64,000 nt of DNA, taken from Pseudorhizobium pelagicum. GTDB taxonomy: Bacteria > Pseudomonadota > Alphaproteobacteria > Rhizobiales > Rhizobiaceae. The notes below the pieces were generated by a model that did no database searches, had not been told where the DNA came from, and worked only from the letters and a program-made list of their open reading frames with translations. This document shows, one piece after another, positions 17,656 to 28,233 of this stretch. The position numbers and the translations under genes were made by a program. The stretch's first letter is position 1; each line of letters starts with the position of its first letter. The stretch spans positions 160,424 to 224,423 of the forward strand of contig JOKI01000002.1 of NCBI GenBank assembly GCA_000722615.1, in the 5' to 3' direction.

Positions 17656-18282
17656 ATGGCAGACGACACCATTCAGACAGCGTCTGACGCCGCGGGCCTT
17701 GCCGCGATGATTGCACGCGCCTCGGACCTGAAAGCTGGCGGCAAACCCGGTCTGCCCCCTGTCGAGCGCTGGAATCCCCCGTTCTGCGGCGATCTGGACA
17801 TGGAAATCCGTGCCGACGGCACCTGGTTCTACATGGGCACGCCGATCGGCAGGCAGCCGCTGGTGCGCCTGTTTTCAACGGTTCTGCGCAAGGACGAGGA
17901 CGGCAGGACCTATCTCGTCACGCCTGTGGAAAAGGTTGGGATCCGGGTCCAGGATGCGCCTTTCCTCGCCGTCGAGATGCGCGTGTCGGAGAAGGACGGG
18001 CAAAAGACGCTGGTTTTCCGCACCAATGTCGGCGACGTGGTGGAGGCTGGCGCCGAGCATCCGCTGCGCTTCGAGATGGCCGACGGTAACAGTGAATTGA
18101 AGCCCTATCTATTGGTGCGGGGACGGCTCGAGGCGCTCGTCTCGCGAGCCGTCATGTACGACCTGGTCGAACTGGGCGAGACGATCGACATGGATGGCGT
18201 CGCCATGTTCGCGATCCGGTCGGGTGGCGAGGTGTTCCCGGTCATGCCGGCTGCCGAACTGGACCGTCTCTCGCATGAATGA
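17656..18282 (+). CDS. DUF1285 family protein
   Basis: A 208-residue cytoplasmic protein matching the DUF1285 pattern (PPVERWNPPFCGDLDMEIRA near residue 36 and WFYMGTPIGRQPLVRLFSTV after it). Function is unknown. It is the first gene of a tight operon: its stop overlaps the following CoA pyrophosphatase start by eight bases, and that gene in turn overlaps cca. The same order is widespread in Rhizobiales, which supports the call but not a function. Confidence 0.85.
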   Translation: MADDTIQTASDAAGLAAMIARASDLKAGGKPGLPPVERWNPPFCGDLDMEIRADGTWFYMGTPIGRQPLVRLFSTVLRKDEDGRTYLVTPVEKVGIRVQDAPFLAVEMRVSEKDGQKTLVFRTNVGDVVEAGAEHPLRFEMADGNSELKPYLLVRGRLEALVSRAVMYDLVELGETIDMDGVAMFAIRSGGEVFPVMPAAELDRLSHE

Positions 18283-18910
18283 GGCTGGCCTGTTTTCCGC
18301 TGCGGTGTTTCGCGCGCGGGCGCTCAATCAGAACGGCGGTCCGATCGACCAGTCGTGGCGCGACCACGGCGATCATCTGCTCAACCCGAGCCTGATGCCG
18401 ATCGTCGAGGGGCTGCACCTGCGCGATGCCGCCGTCCTGGTGCCGGTCGTCGACGACGGCGACGAGGCCAAGGTGATCTTCACCAAGCGGACCGCGACGA
18501 TGCGCAAGCATTCCGGGCAGATCGCCTTTCCCGGAGGCGCGATCGATCCGGAGGATGTTTCGCCGGAAGAGGCGGCGCTGCGCGAGGCGGAAGAGGAAAT
18601 CGGCCTGGCGCCGCAGTTTGTCGAGCCGGTCGGGCGCCTGCCGCAGTATCTTGCCGCCACAGGGTTCCGGATCACGCCGATCCTGTCGGTCGTCCAGCGC
18701 GGCTTCGACCTGAAGCTCAACCCGCACGAGGTGGACGACGTCTTCGAAGTGCCGCTGTCCTTCCTGATGGACCCGAAGAACCATCAGCGCGGCAGCCGGG
18801 TCTGGGACGGCAGCGAACGGCATTTCTACCAGTTTTCCTTCGAGGAAAGGACCATCTGGGGCATCACCGCCAGCATCGTCCGGACCCTCTACGAAAGGCT
18901 TTATGCATGA
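18275..18910 (+). CDS. CoA pyrophosphatase-like NUDIX hydrolase
   Basis: A 211-residue NUDIX protein of the CoAse type. The Nudix box is complete (GGAIDPEDVSPEEAALREAE then EEIGL), preceded by the KRTATMRKHSGQIAFPGG segment characteristic of the CoA pyrophosphatase group, which splits CoA or oxidised CoA into phosphopantetheine and 3',5'-ADP. ATG 18275 lies inside the end of the DUF1285 gene (8-base overlap) and gives a normal-length N-terminus. The stop overlaps the cca start by four bases. Confidence 0.88.
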   Translation: MNEAGLFSAAVFRARALNQNGGPIDQSWRDHGDHLLNPSLMPIVEGLHLRDAAVLVPVVDDGDEAKVIFTKRTATMRKHSGQIAFPGGAIDPEDVSPEEAALREAEEEIGLAPQFVEPVGRLPQYLAATGFRITPILSVVQRGFDLKLNPHEVDDVFEVPLSFLMDPKNHQRGSRVWDGSERHFYQFSFEERTIWGITASIVRTLYERLYA

Positions 18911-20181
18911 CTTCAGTCGCCCACGAGGCCTGGTTCCAGGATCCGGCCCTGACCCGCATCCTCGCACTCCTGAACGGGGAGGGCGGTGAAGCGCGTGTCG
19001 TCGGCGGTGCCGTGCGCAACACGCTGATGGGGCTGCCGGTCGGCGACATCGATATCGCCACGACACTGGTGCCGGAGCAGGTGATCGAACGGGCAAAGGC
19101 GGCAGGGATCAAGGCAGTGCCGACCGGCATCGACCACGGTACCGTGACGCTGGTGCTCGAGGGGCGAGGCTATGAGGTCACGACGCTGCGTCGGGACCTG
19201 GAGACCGACGGACGGCATGCGCAGGTGGCCTTCGGGACCGACTGGACGGCCGATGCGGAGCGGCGCGACCTGACGATCAATGCGCTTTACGCGGATGCGG
19301 ACGGCGAGGTCATCGATCTGGTCGGAGGGCTCGGTGACATCGAGACCCGCACGATCCGCTTCATCGGCGATGCCGCGACCCGGATTGCGGAAGACTATCT
19401 GCGCGTGCTGCGGTTCTTCCGCTTCTTTGCCTACTACGGCAGCGGACGACCGGATGCGGATGGGTTGAGAGCGTCGGCGAAGGCCAAGGACAGGCTGAAG
19501 ACGCTGTCTGCCGAGCGAATCTGGGCGGAGATGAAAAAGCTGCTAGCGGCGCCCGATCCATCGCGGGCGCTCCTGTGGATGCGGCAGACCGGCGTGCTGA
19601 CCGAAGTCCTGCCGGAAACCGAGAAGTGGGGCATCGATGCCATCCACGGTCTGGTGGTGACGGAGCAGGCGCTCCAGTGGACGCCCGATCCGCTGGTGCG
19701 GCTTGCGGGCATCGTGCCGCCGGATGCGGCGCGCCTGGAGGCGCTGGCAAAGCGGTTGCGCCTGTCCAATGCCGATGCGGGGCGATTGCAGCGATTTGCG
19801 ACCGCGCCGACGCTTCCCGACGAAATCACGGACGTCGGCTTCGACCGGCTTCTCTACCGGCACGGGCCGGAGGGGCTTTCGGTGCGGTTGAAGCTCGACC
19901 TCTCCATCGCCCGCAGCTCCGCCGAAGGCGATCCGGTTGCGATGCGCAAGGCGGCACGGCTATCGGTGCTTCTGCATCGTTGCGAGCGCTACAAAAAGCC
20001 AGTCTTCCCACTCACGGGCGCAGACGTCCTGGCGGCCGGCATTCCGGCCGGAAAGCGGGTCGGGGAGATTCTGTCGACGCTGGAGACCCTCTGGGTCGAG
20101 CGCAACTTCTCGCTGGACCGGGCGACGCTTGCCGCCCGGCTCGAGGAGATGGTCCGGGAAGAACCGGGCCGCGGCGACTAG
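18907..20181 (+). CDS. cca: CCA tRNA nucleotidyltransferase / poly(A) polymerase family
   Basis: A 424-residue enzyme that adds or repairs the 3' CCA of tRNAs. The head domain shows RVVGGAVRNTLMG and the catalytic DxD in VGDIDIATT, then the RRDLTINALY motif, all class II nucleotidyltransferase hallmarks; the C-terminal part binds tRNA. ATG 18907 overlaps the previous stop (ATGA). The 3' end overlaps the convergent DUF1059 gene by four bases. Some alphaproteobacterial members are annotated as poly(A) polymerase, but genome-wide comparison would be needed to separate these. Confidence 0.92.
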   Translation: MTSVAHEAWFQDPALTRILALLNGEGGEARVVGGAVRNTLMGLPVGDIDIATTLVPEQVIERAKAAGIKAVPTGIDHGTVTLVLEGRGYEVTTLRRDLETDGRHAQVAFGTDWTADAERRDLTINALYADADGEVIDLVGGLGDIETRTIRFIGDAATRIAEDYLRVLRFFRFFAYYGSGRPDADGLRASAKAKDRLKTLSAERIWAEMKKLLAAPDPSRALLWMRQTGVLTEVLPETEKWGIDAIHGLVVTEQALQWTPDPLVRLAGIVPPDAARLEALAKRLRLSNADAGRLQRFATAPTLPDEITDVGFDRLLYRHGPEGLSVRLKLDLSIARSSAEGDPVAMRKAARLSVLLHRCERYKKPVFPLTGADVLAAGIPAGKRVGEILSTLETLWVERNFSLDRATLAARLEEMVREEPGRGD

Positions 20182-20363
20182 GCTGCTTCGGCGTCGTCGC
20201 GGATCCGGGCCTTGATGTTCTCGACCATGTTTTCGCGGATGATCTCTTCACCATGGGTGGTGCGAAGATGCTCGACGGCGCGACGCACCACTTCCGCATC
20301 CTCGTTTGCGCGTGTGTGCCACGGGCAGCCGGGCACCAGGGTTCCGCATTCGAACAGTCTCAT
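20178..20363 (-). CDS. DUF1059 family small protein
   Basis: A 61-residue protein (MRLFECGTLVPGCPWHTRAN...) with the DUF1059 pattern: two cysteines eight residues apart, the second in PGCPWHT, and a conserved histidine before GEE. A strong ribosome-binding site AAAGGAGG sits six bases before ATG 20363, which fixes this start over an upstream ATG at 20396. Function is unknown; the Cys/His arrangement may suggest metal binding. It converges with cca with a four-base overlap. Confidence 0.82.
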   Translation of the reverse strand: MRLFECGTLVPGCPWHTRANEDAEVVRRAVEHLRTTHGEEIIRENMVENIKARIRDDAEAA

Positions 20364-20453
20364 CGAATCCTCCTTTGGTGGCCAAGGGCGACGCAAAGTC
20401 CGGCACGCCGTCCTTGTGTGGTTAACAAGAGAAGGCTTTGAGCGTTCCCGTCT

Positions 20454-20741
20454 TTATTCGGGCATGGCCCAGGCGCGGAATACGGACGCCGATTGCAGGG
20501 GCGTCTTCCGCGAGCCGAGCACTGCGTCACGGGCGGCGGTGCCCGACAGGCCCGCACGTCCCGCCAGCTGCCGCCTGACCTGCTCGAGATAGAACTCGTG
20601 GGGCAGGTGGGGATCGCTACGCTGGCGAAGCTCCTTTGCGAGCTTCTCGACAAATTCGGGAGTGTCCATGAGACGCCCCCGTTCCGATCCTCCATCGGGC
20701 AGGGACTTGCGAGGCACTGGCATGCTGTCTGACGCGATCAT
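20454..20741 (-). CDS. hypothetical protein, 95 residues
   Basis: I do not recognise a family. The protein is charged and probably soluble, with a helical middle (DTPEFVEKLAKELRQRSDPH followed by LPHEFYLEQVRRQL). GGAGGAG lies eight bases before ATG 20741, a convincing start. Upstream lies an AT-rich stretch with an 8-bp inverted repeat (20773-20813), so it probably has its own promoter. It runs in the same direction as the DUF1059 gene, 90 bases before it, so they may be co-transcribed. Confidence 0.6.
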   Translation of the reverse strand: MIASDSMPVPRKSLPDGGSERGRLMDTPEFVEKLAKELRQRSDPHLPHEFYLEQVRRQLAGRAGLSGTAARDAVLGSRKTPLQSASVFRAWAMPE

Positions 20742-20772
20742 GGCGTTTCTCCTCCGGTGCTGACAGGAGAAC

Positions 20773-20813
20773 GCTAACATCAAAGCCAGAGTCTGAATAT
20801 GCCAAATGTTAGC
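20773..20813. repeat. 8-bp inverted repeat upstream of hypothetical gene
   Basis: GCTAACAT (20773-20780) and ATGTTAGC (20806-20813) are perfect inverted copies, 25 bases apart, in the 100-base gap between the 95-residue protein gene and the hemF stop. Possible regulator-binding site or hairpin. Confidence 0.4.
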
Positions 20814-20841
20814 AATGTGACATATTGTGTGAATTTCCGGA

Positions 20842-21756
20842 TCAGGGCCAGCGCACGACCGGCGGCATCGACGACAGGATGGATTCGACGTTCCCTCCGG
20901 TCTTCAATCCGAAGATGGTGCCGCGGTCGTAGAGGAGGTTGAACTCCACGTAACGGCCCCGCCGAATCAGTTGCTCGTCACGATCCGCTTCCGTCCACGG
21001 CTCGTTGAAGTTGGTGCGCACGATCCGCGGATAGACCATGCTGAAGGCGCGCCCGACATCCTGGACGAAGGCGAAGTCCGCGTCCCAGCCGCCTTTCTCC
21101 GCGTCGGAATGCAGCCAGTCAAAGAAGATGCCGCCGATACCGCGGTGCTCGTTGCGGTGCTTCAGGAAGAAGTATTCGTCGCACCAGGCCTTGTAGCGTT
21201 CGTAGTCGGCGACCGTCTCGTGGCGCCGGCAGGCGATCTCCATGGCACGGTGGAAGAGGGCGCTGTCGGGATCTTCCTGCGTCCGCCGCCGGTTTAGCAC
21301 CGGTGTGAGGTCGGCGCCGCCACCGAACCACTGGCTGGTGGTGACGACCATGCGGGTGTTCATGTGAACGGCCGGAACATTGGGATTGACCGGATGGGCG
21401 ATCAGCGAGATGCCGGAGGCCCAGAAGCGGGGATCCTCGTCGGCGCCGGGCATCTGGCTGCGGAAATCGGCCGAAAACTCGCCGTGCACCGTCGAGGTGT
21501 GGACGCCGACCTTCTCGAAGACGCGCCCTTCCATCATCGACATCCGGCCGCCGCCGCCCTGGCCTTCTTCCCGCAGCCAGTCCTTGGCGACGAAGCGGCC
21601 CGGGGGCTGGTCGGAGAGCGGGCCGGCTAGCTCGTCCTCCAGCGCTTCGAAGGAGGCGCAGATGGTGTCGCGCAGGCTTTCAAACCACTGGCGGGCGATG
21701 ACCTTCTTGTCCTCGAGGTCGTCCGGCAGGTCCCTGGGCAAAACTGGCCGTTCCAT
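20842..21756 (-). CDS. hemF: oxygen-dependent coproporphyrinogen III oxidase
   Basis: Converts coproporphyrinogen III to protoporphyrinogen IX with molecular oxygen in haem biosynthesis. The 304-residue protein has the family block around [20 protein letters not shown] then GGIFFDWL, and [23 protein letters not shown] 21756 is preceded by GAGGTGTGCGACG and gives the normal length; the frame stays open further upstream without sense. It is divergent from a small conserved gene at 21914, and the shared 157-base gap holds three inverted repeats that may bind a regulator. Confidence 0.95.
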   Translation of the reverse strand: MERPVLPRDLPDDLEDKKVIARQWFESLRDTICASFEALEDELAGPLSDQPPGRFVAKDWLREEGQGGGGRMSMMEGRVFEKVGVHTSTVHGEFSADFRSQMPGADEDPRFWASGISLIAHPVNPNVPAVHMNTRMVVTTSQWFGGGADLTPVLNRRRTQEDPDSALFHRAMEIACRRHETVADYERYKAWCDEYFFLKHRNEHRGIGGIFFDWLHSDAEKGGWDADFAFVQDVGRAFSMVYPRIVRTNFNEPWTEADRDEQLIRRGRYVEFNLLYDRGTIFGLKTGGNVESILSSMPPVVRWP

Positions 21757-21788
21757 CGTCGCACACCTCGATTGCTGATTCCTCTTTC

Positions 21789-21886
21789 CGAAAGCCTTTA
21801 ACAGCAATGGCTTTCGCGAACCATTCCGAGCGGCCGGCTTCAGGAAAAAGTGCGAGATTTCCGACTCGCAAAGCGGGAATTCCCGC
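21789..21886. promoter_or_regulatory. three inverted repeats in hemF divergent promoter region
   Basis: CGAAAGCC (21789-21796) / GGCTTTCG (21809-21816), 8 bp with a 12-base gap; TGCGAG (21851-21856) / CTCGCA (21865-21870); and a perfect 14-base palindrome GCGGGAATTCCCGC (21873-21886). All lie between hemF and the gene at 21914. No matching regulator motif was recognised; none is a FixK/FNR-type box. Confidence 0.4.
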
Positions 21887-21913
21887 ATTATCTTCAGCTC
21901 AGAGAGGTAGTGC

Positions 21914-22171
21914 ATGGCCAAGTTCACCCCGCCGCCGCTCGACGGCTTGAAGCGTAGAATTGACCGGCATCGGCAGGAAAAGTCGGGTCGGACGTCCGGC
22001 ATGTTCGTCCGCGAGACCTTCCGCATGTCCCGCGAAGAGGCCCGCCACAAGGCGCGCGAGTGGTTCGACGCCTTTCCCAAGGCTGCCTACTGGACCGAGG
22101 TCGAAAGCTGGCGGCAGCTCGAGGGCGGCCAGATCGAGTTCACGATGCGCCGGTTGCCGACGGCAGACTAG
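21914..22171 (+). CDS. conserved hypothetical protein, 85 residues
   Basis: A small basic soluble protein ([20 protein letters not shown]...) with an aromatic-rich C-terminal half ([20 protein letters not shown]). GAGAGG lies eight bases before ATG 21914. I know of no function. It is divergent from hemF and convergent with trmL, so it is likely transcribed alone from the repeat-rich region shared with hemF. Confidence 0.7.
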   Translation: MAKFTPPPLDGLKRRIDRHRQEKSGRTSGMFVRETFRMSREEARHKAREWFDAFPKAAYWTEVESWRQLEGGQIEFTMRRLPTAD

Positions 22172-22189
22172 GCATTGCTCCGATGGTTC

Positions 22190-22654
22190 TTACGCGGACC
22201 AACTGGTCTGGCGCAGGGCCTCGCCGGCGATCATGGCGGCAGACACGGCGACATTGATCGATCTCTGGCCTTCCACCATGGGGATTAGTATTCGGGCCGC
22301 TGCCGCTTCGTGGACATGGTCAGGCACGCCGGCGCTCTCGCGGCCGAAGAGCAGGATGTCATCGGCGAGAAACGCATGCTCGACATAGGGCGTTGCGGCT
22401 TTCGTGGAGGCGAGGACGAGGCGGCGCCCGCTTGCGGTGCGCCAGGTCTCGAAAGCCTGCCAGTCGACATGCCGGACCAGCGACACGCTTGCCAGATAGT
22501 CCATGCCCGCCCGCTTCAGGTTGCGGTCCGAGATGTCGAAGCCTGCCGGCTCGATGATGTCGACACCGAGGCCGAGGCATGCGGCAAGCCGCAGGATCGT
22601 GCCGGTATTGCCGGGGATATCAGGCTGATAGAGGGCGATGCGGAGACTGGACAT
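22190..22654 (-). CDS. trmL: tRNA (cytidine/uridine-34 2'-O)-methyltransferase TrmL
   Basis: A 154-residue SPOUT methyltransferase. It opens with MSSLRIALYQPDIPGNTG, the strongly conserved N-terminus of TrmL, and ends with the knot motifs LLFGRESAGVPDHVHE and IPMVEGQRSINVAVSAAMIA. It should 2'-O-methylate the wobble nucleotide of leucine tRNAs with S-adenosylmethionine. ATG 22654 is chosen; an alternative ATG four codons upstream (22666) is possible, neither having a strong ribosome-binding site. Convergent with the 85-residue gene. Confidence 0.93.
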   Translation of the reverse strand: MSSLRIALYQPDIPGNTGTILRLAACLGLGVDIIEPAGFDISDRNLKRAGMDYLASVSLVRHVDWQAFETWRTASGRRLVLASTKAATPYVEHAFLADDILLFGRESAGVPDHVHEAAAARILIPMVEGQRSINVAVSAAMIAGEALRQTSWSA

Positions 22655-23032
22655 GAGCAGGGTCATACGCCAGCGGATTTCCTCCGTCAAAGATCTTCGC
22701 CCGCCCACCGTGCCCACGGGGCAACAGCCAAGGTGGAGAGCAATCGCGTCTGAACGGTCGTGGCAGTTTGATCTTTCCATCGCCGCGGCGGAGCGCTAAA
22801 AGGACAAGGTGTTTAATGCGAGCCTCAGGAGGCCTACATGGATATAGCCGTGCGCACCCGCCTTCCGGCTCGGATGTGTCCTGCAACGCGCTAGGCGTTC
22901 TGCGGCCCTTCGCATCCTGAAATTTTCCGATTCCCCTCGTGGCCGTTCCCGGCCTCGGTCCCAGTTTCCGGTGTCCCGACGTTCGCGTGTCTCCGCGGAT
23001 GCGGTTCCGACGCCAGCCTTTTGGAGATAATG

Positions 23033-24886
<1,854 letters not shown>

Positions 24887-25066
24887 GCATGATTGCCATG
24901 CTCTGATCCCAGCTTCCGCGGCCCCGCCCGCGGAGGCATTTTCGCCGGCGCCGTGTGTGCGTGCCGCCCGGAGCTTTCCCGGAGGCGATCGCCGCCTGCG
25001 CGCGATTACAGAAATGTAAGCGGCGCTGCCCTTTGCCGGCCTCGCGAAGCGGACTATATCGGGCGC

Positions 25067-26929
25067 ATGATCAGAGCCACCTTCCGCATATTCGAGAACT
25101 GGATCCAGCCTTTCGCAAGGCATGACGACCTGAAGCCGCCGGAAGGGCTCGTTGCCTTCGTCTGGTTCTACGTGCGCCAGGCCAAGCTGCCGTTCCTGGC
25201 CATGCTGGTCCTGGGCGGACTGGCGGCCGGCGTCGAGGCCGCCATGTTCTGGTTCGTCGGCCGGCTGGTCGACATCCTCGACACCATCCAACCCGCCGAT
25301 GGCTGGAGCGGGCTGATGGCCTCGCATGGCCGAGAGCTGCTGTTCATGGCCGTGGTGGTTGGTGTCGGGCGGTTTCTGATCGCCTTCCTGACGGCCCTGA
25401 TCGACCAGCAGATCATCACGCCGGGGTTCTACAATCTGGTCCGCTGGCAATCCTATCTGCACGTCTCGCGACAATCGCTGTCGTTCTTCCAGAACGATTT
25501 TTCCGGCCGCATCGTCACCAAGGTCTGGTCGGCGGGGCAGGCGACGGGGGATGTGCTGACGACGCTGATGGAAAGCGTCTGGTTCGTTCTGATCTATTCG
25601 GTCTCCACCCTGGTGCTGGTGGCGCAGCTCGATCTCAGAATGGCCGGGGTGGTGCTGGTCTGGCTTGCCGTCTTTGCGGCCCTTGCCCGGTACTTCGTGC
25701 CGCGCATCCGGGAGAATGCCAAGGCTTCGGCCGAAGCCGGGTCGATGATCAGCGGGCGCATGGTCGACGCCTACTCCAACATCCAGACCCTGAAGCTCTT
25801 CGGCAGCGACGAGGCCAACGACAGCTACATGCTGAATGGCTTCAACAGCTTCCAGGCTACGATCCTGCGGTTCACGCGGATGCTGACCGGGGTTCGGGCC
25901 TGCATGGCGCTGCTTTCCAGCACGATGATCGTGATGATGGCCGGACTCAGCATCCATCTCTGGCTCGGCGGGATCATCAGCTCCGGCGCGGTGGCCTTCA
26001 CGCTGGCGCTGATGCTGAGGCTGAACTTCCTGCTCGGGCGGCTGATGACGCAGTTGAACGGCCTGATGCGCAACATCGGCACGATCCAGAATTCCTCGGA
26101 TCTGATCTCCAAGCCGATCGGACTCGTCGATGCACCCGATGCCAAGCCGCTGACGGTCAAGGTGCCGGAGATCCGCTTCGAGAACGTCCAATTCGACTAT
26201 GGCAACGGCAGGGACGTCATCGACAGCCTCTCGCTCGTCGTTCAGCCGGGCGAAAAGATAGGTATCGTCGGCAGGTCCGGTGCCGGAAAGTCGACGCTCG
26301 TCAACCTGCTGCTGCGCTTCTACGACATCGAGTCCGGCCGCATCCTGATCGACGGACAGGACATTTCTCAGGTGACGCAGGAATCGCTGCGGGCACAGAT
26401 CGGCATGGTGACGCAGGACACCTCGCTGCTGCACCGGTCGATCCGCGACAACATTCTGTTCGGCCGTCCCGATGCCACGGAGGAGCAGTTGCGGCAGGCG
26501 GCGGAGCGTGCCGAAGCCGATGGTTTCATTGCCTCCCTCGAGGACCAGCGCGGGCGCAAGGGCTACGACGCCCATGTCGGCGAGCGCGGCGTGAAGCTTT
26601 CCGGCGGGCAGAGGCAGAGGATCGCGATCGCGCGGGTGATGCTGAAGAATGCGCCGATCCTGGTGCTGGACGAGGCGACCTCGGCGCTCGATTCGGAGGT
26701 GGAGGCGGCTATCCAGTCGAACCTCGTGCGCCTGATGCAAGGCAAGACGGTGCTCGCCATCGCCCATCGGCTGTCGACGATCGCAGCCCTCGACCGGCTG
26801 ATCGTGGTCGACAAGGGCCGGATCGTGGAGCAGGGGACGCACAACGAGCTGGTGGCCGCAAACGGCATCTATGCCGATCTCTGGGCGCGGCAATCCGGCG
26901 GCTTTCTGGCAGCCGACGCCGCGCAGTAG
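25067..26929 (+). CDS. ABC exporter (membrane domain fused to ATPase), second of tandem pair
   Basis: A 620-residue half-exporter very similar to its upstream neighbour: both share GRSGAGK, NLLLRFYD, ESGR, DGQDISQV, VTQDTSLLHRSIRDNI, GERGVKLSGGQRQRIAIARV and [18 protein letters not shown]. The catalytic glutamate after Walker B and the H-loop histidine are intact, so unlike many heterodimers neither partner shows a degenerate site. ATG 25067 follows the gap between the two genes; longer upstream reading is not convincing. The pair arose by tandem duplication and may work as a heterodimer. Confidence 0.87.
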   Translation: MIRATFRIFENWIQPFARHDDLKPPEGLVAFVWFYVRQAKLPFLAMLVLGGLAAGVEAAMFWFVGRLVDILDTIQPADGWSGLMASHGRELLFMAVVVGVGRFLIAFLTALIDQQIITPGFYNLVRWQSYLHVSRQSLSFFQNDFSGRIVTKVWSAGQATGDVLTTLMESVWFVLIYSVSTLVLVAQLDLRMAGVVLVWLAVFAALARYFVPRIRENAKASAEAGSMISGRMVDAYSNIQTLKLFGSDEANDSYMLNGFNSFQATILRFTRMLTGVRACMALLSSTMIVMMAGLSIHLWLGGIISSGAVAFTLALMLRLNFLLGRLMTQLNGLMRNIGTIQNSSDLISKPIGLVDAPDAKPLTVKVPEIRFENVQFDYGNGRDVIDSLSLVVQPGEKIGIVGRSGAGKSTLVNLLLRFYDIESGRILIDGQDISQVTQESLRAQIGMVTQDTSLLHRSIRDNILFGRPDATEEQLRQAAERAEADGFIASLEDQRGRKGYDAHVGERGVKLSGGQRQRIAIARVMLKNAPILVLDEATSALDSEVEAAIQSNLVRLMQGKTVLAIAHRLSTIAALDRLIVVDKGRIVEQGTHNELVAANGIYADLWARQSGGFLAADAAQ

Positions 26930-26934
26930 GGCGA

Positions 26935-27876
26935 TCAGTTCGTCGGGACGGCGATTTCGGCCATCAGGCCGTAGTGATTGGATCCCAGGGCATCCGGGAG
27001 CCGCTGCAGCGCGGCGATGCCGAGCGGCGGACGGACGAAGATGTGATCGATAGGTACGCCGATGGGGCCTGCCTCAACCGGCCAGGTTGCCGGTTCCCGT
27101 CCGGCGGTTCTCAGGCCCGTATCCTGCAAAAAGCCGCGGACGTTGGATGCGAGACTGGATGCGTTGAAGTCGCCTGACAGGATCAGCGGCCCCGCGATGC
27201 GGTTCAGCCGGCGGGCGGCATTGTGCAATTCATACCTCTGGAAATTGTCGAAATAGGGCTTGGTGGTGTGGATTGCCGCGACGTGCAGAGGACGACCGCC
27301 AAAGTCCAGCCTGGCCAGCAGCATCCGTTCCTCGAAGACATTGCTCAGGCTGGCGACCGAAGGGTCGAGGAGAGGGTGCTTCGACAGCATCATCAGGTCG
27401 CATCGCCTGGTCATCTCGCCGCAGCCGATGCGGTACGGATAGACCACCGAAAGCGCCGGGAGATGCGCCATCAGGGGCTCTGCCTCCATGATGTTCACCA
27501 CATCCGCGCCGGAGCGGAGGATCGTCTCTGCGATCACCTGGCCATTGTCGATGTTGTCCATCAGGATGTTGAAGGACACCAGCCGGAGCAGAGGTTCGTC
27601 GGTTGCCGCGATCGTGATCTGTGCCTGAGCGAAGTCGCGCGGCATCCATATCGAATGTGCAAGGAAAAGCAGGGCCACGGCCAGCAGAGCTGCCGGGAGG
27701 ATGGCGCGCCTGAGGCTCAGCGCAAGCAGCAGAGCCGCAACACTGGCGATCGACAGATGCAGCTGCAGGCTCTCCACGGTGCCGATGATCCAGACGCTGC
27801 GCACATAGCGGATGCCGATGGCCAAGAGTACGAGCGACACGATGCCGCAGATCGCACTCGATACAAAGTGTCTCAT
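26935..27876 (-). CDS. membrane-anchored endonuclease/exonuclease/phosphatase family protein
   Basis: A 313-residue protein. The first 90 residues hold about three membrane segments, and the rest is an EEP-fold domain, starting at LRLVSFNILMDNIDNGQ, with the metal-binding glutamate in NIMEAEP, the IHTTKP segment, LSGDFNASS and the C-terminal PIDHIFV and SNHYGL motifs (catalytic Asp and His). The domain should lie on the outer face of the membrane. Family members cleave nucleic acids, sphingomyelin or inositol phosphates; the substrate is unknown. Convergent with the second ABC gene, five bases away. Confidence 0.82.
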   Translation of the reverse strand: MRHFVSSAICGIVSLVLLAIGIRYVRSVWIIGTVESLQLHLSIASVAALLLALSLRRAILPAALLAVALLFLAHSIWMPRDFAQAQITIAATDEPLLRLVSFNILMDNIDNGQVIAETILRSGADVVNIMEAEPLMAHLPALSVVYPYRIGCGEMTRRCDLMMLSKHPLLDPSVASLSNVFEERMLLARLDFGGRPLHVAAIHTTKPYFDNFQRYELHNAARRLNRIAGPLILSGDFNASSLASNVRGFLQDTGLRTAGREPATWPVEAGPIGVPIDHIFVRPPLGIAALQRLPDALGSNHYGLMAEIAVPTN

Positions 27877-28233
27877 TCAGCCTGTCCCGCCGGTCGTCTG
27901 GTCCGCCGGACGTACCACGGGGCACCCATTGCTGCAATGCGAAGAGCCTATTGTGTCGAGCTGGAAGGGGTATTCGGCTCGTCCGTAGAGGATAGCCCGC
28001 GCCAAGCGTCCGGGGCTCGGTCGGGACGGTCGACGATGCGGTTGAAACGAAGGCTGGATTTGCCGCGACAAACTGGCTTCTATGCTCTTGCCAAGACTGG
28101 ACATATTTTGCGATCAAGCATAGAAGGCGCGAAATTGCCGGGGAATCTGTGTCCCAATTGTGGCCAGAATCAGTTTCCCGTCGTAAGGGCAAACGCGGTT
28201 TTTCGCGAAATGCGTGAGAAGGATGTTTGAGCC
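27877..28233. other. intergenic region upstream of petA with inverted repeat
   Basis: A 357-base gap between the divergent membrane EEP gene and petA. No convincing gene was found; a 75-codon minus-strand frame (27877-28104) has no family resemblance. A 10-bp perfect inverted repeat CTTCTATGCT (28077-28086) / AGCATAGAAG (28117-28126) lies about 110 bases before the petA start, with an AT-rich loop containing TATTTTGCGATCAA. This is the likely pet promoter region; the ATCAA resembles only half of an FNR/FixK site. Confidence 0.5.

Noticed and set aside
27877..28104. A 75-codon minus-strand frame upstream of petA
   Set aside because: No ribosome-binding site, no family resemblance, and it lies in the probable pet promoter region.
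28100..28117. Possible FNR/FixK box upstream of petA
   Set aside because: Only the right half (ATCAA) matches; the left half reads TATTT, so it does not meet the TTGAT-N4-ATCAA pattern.
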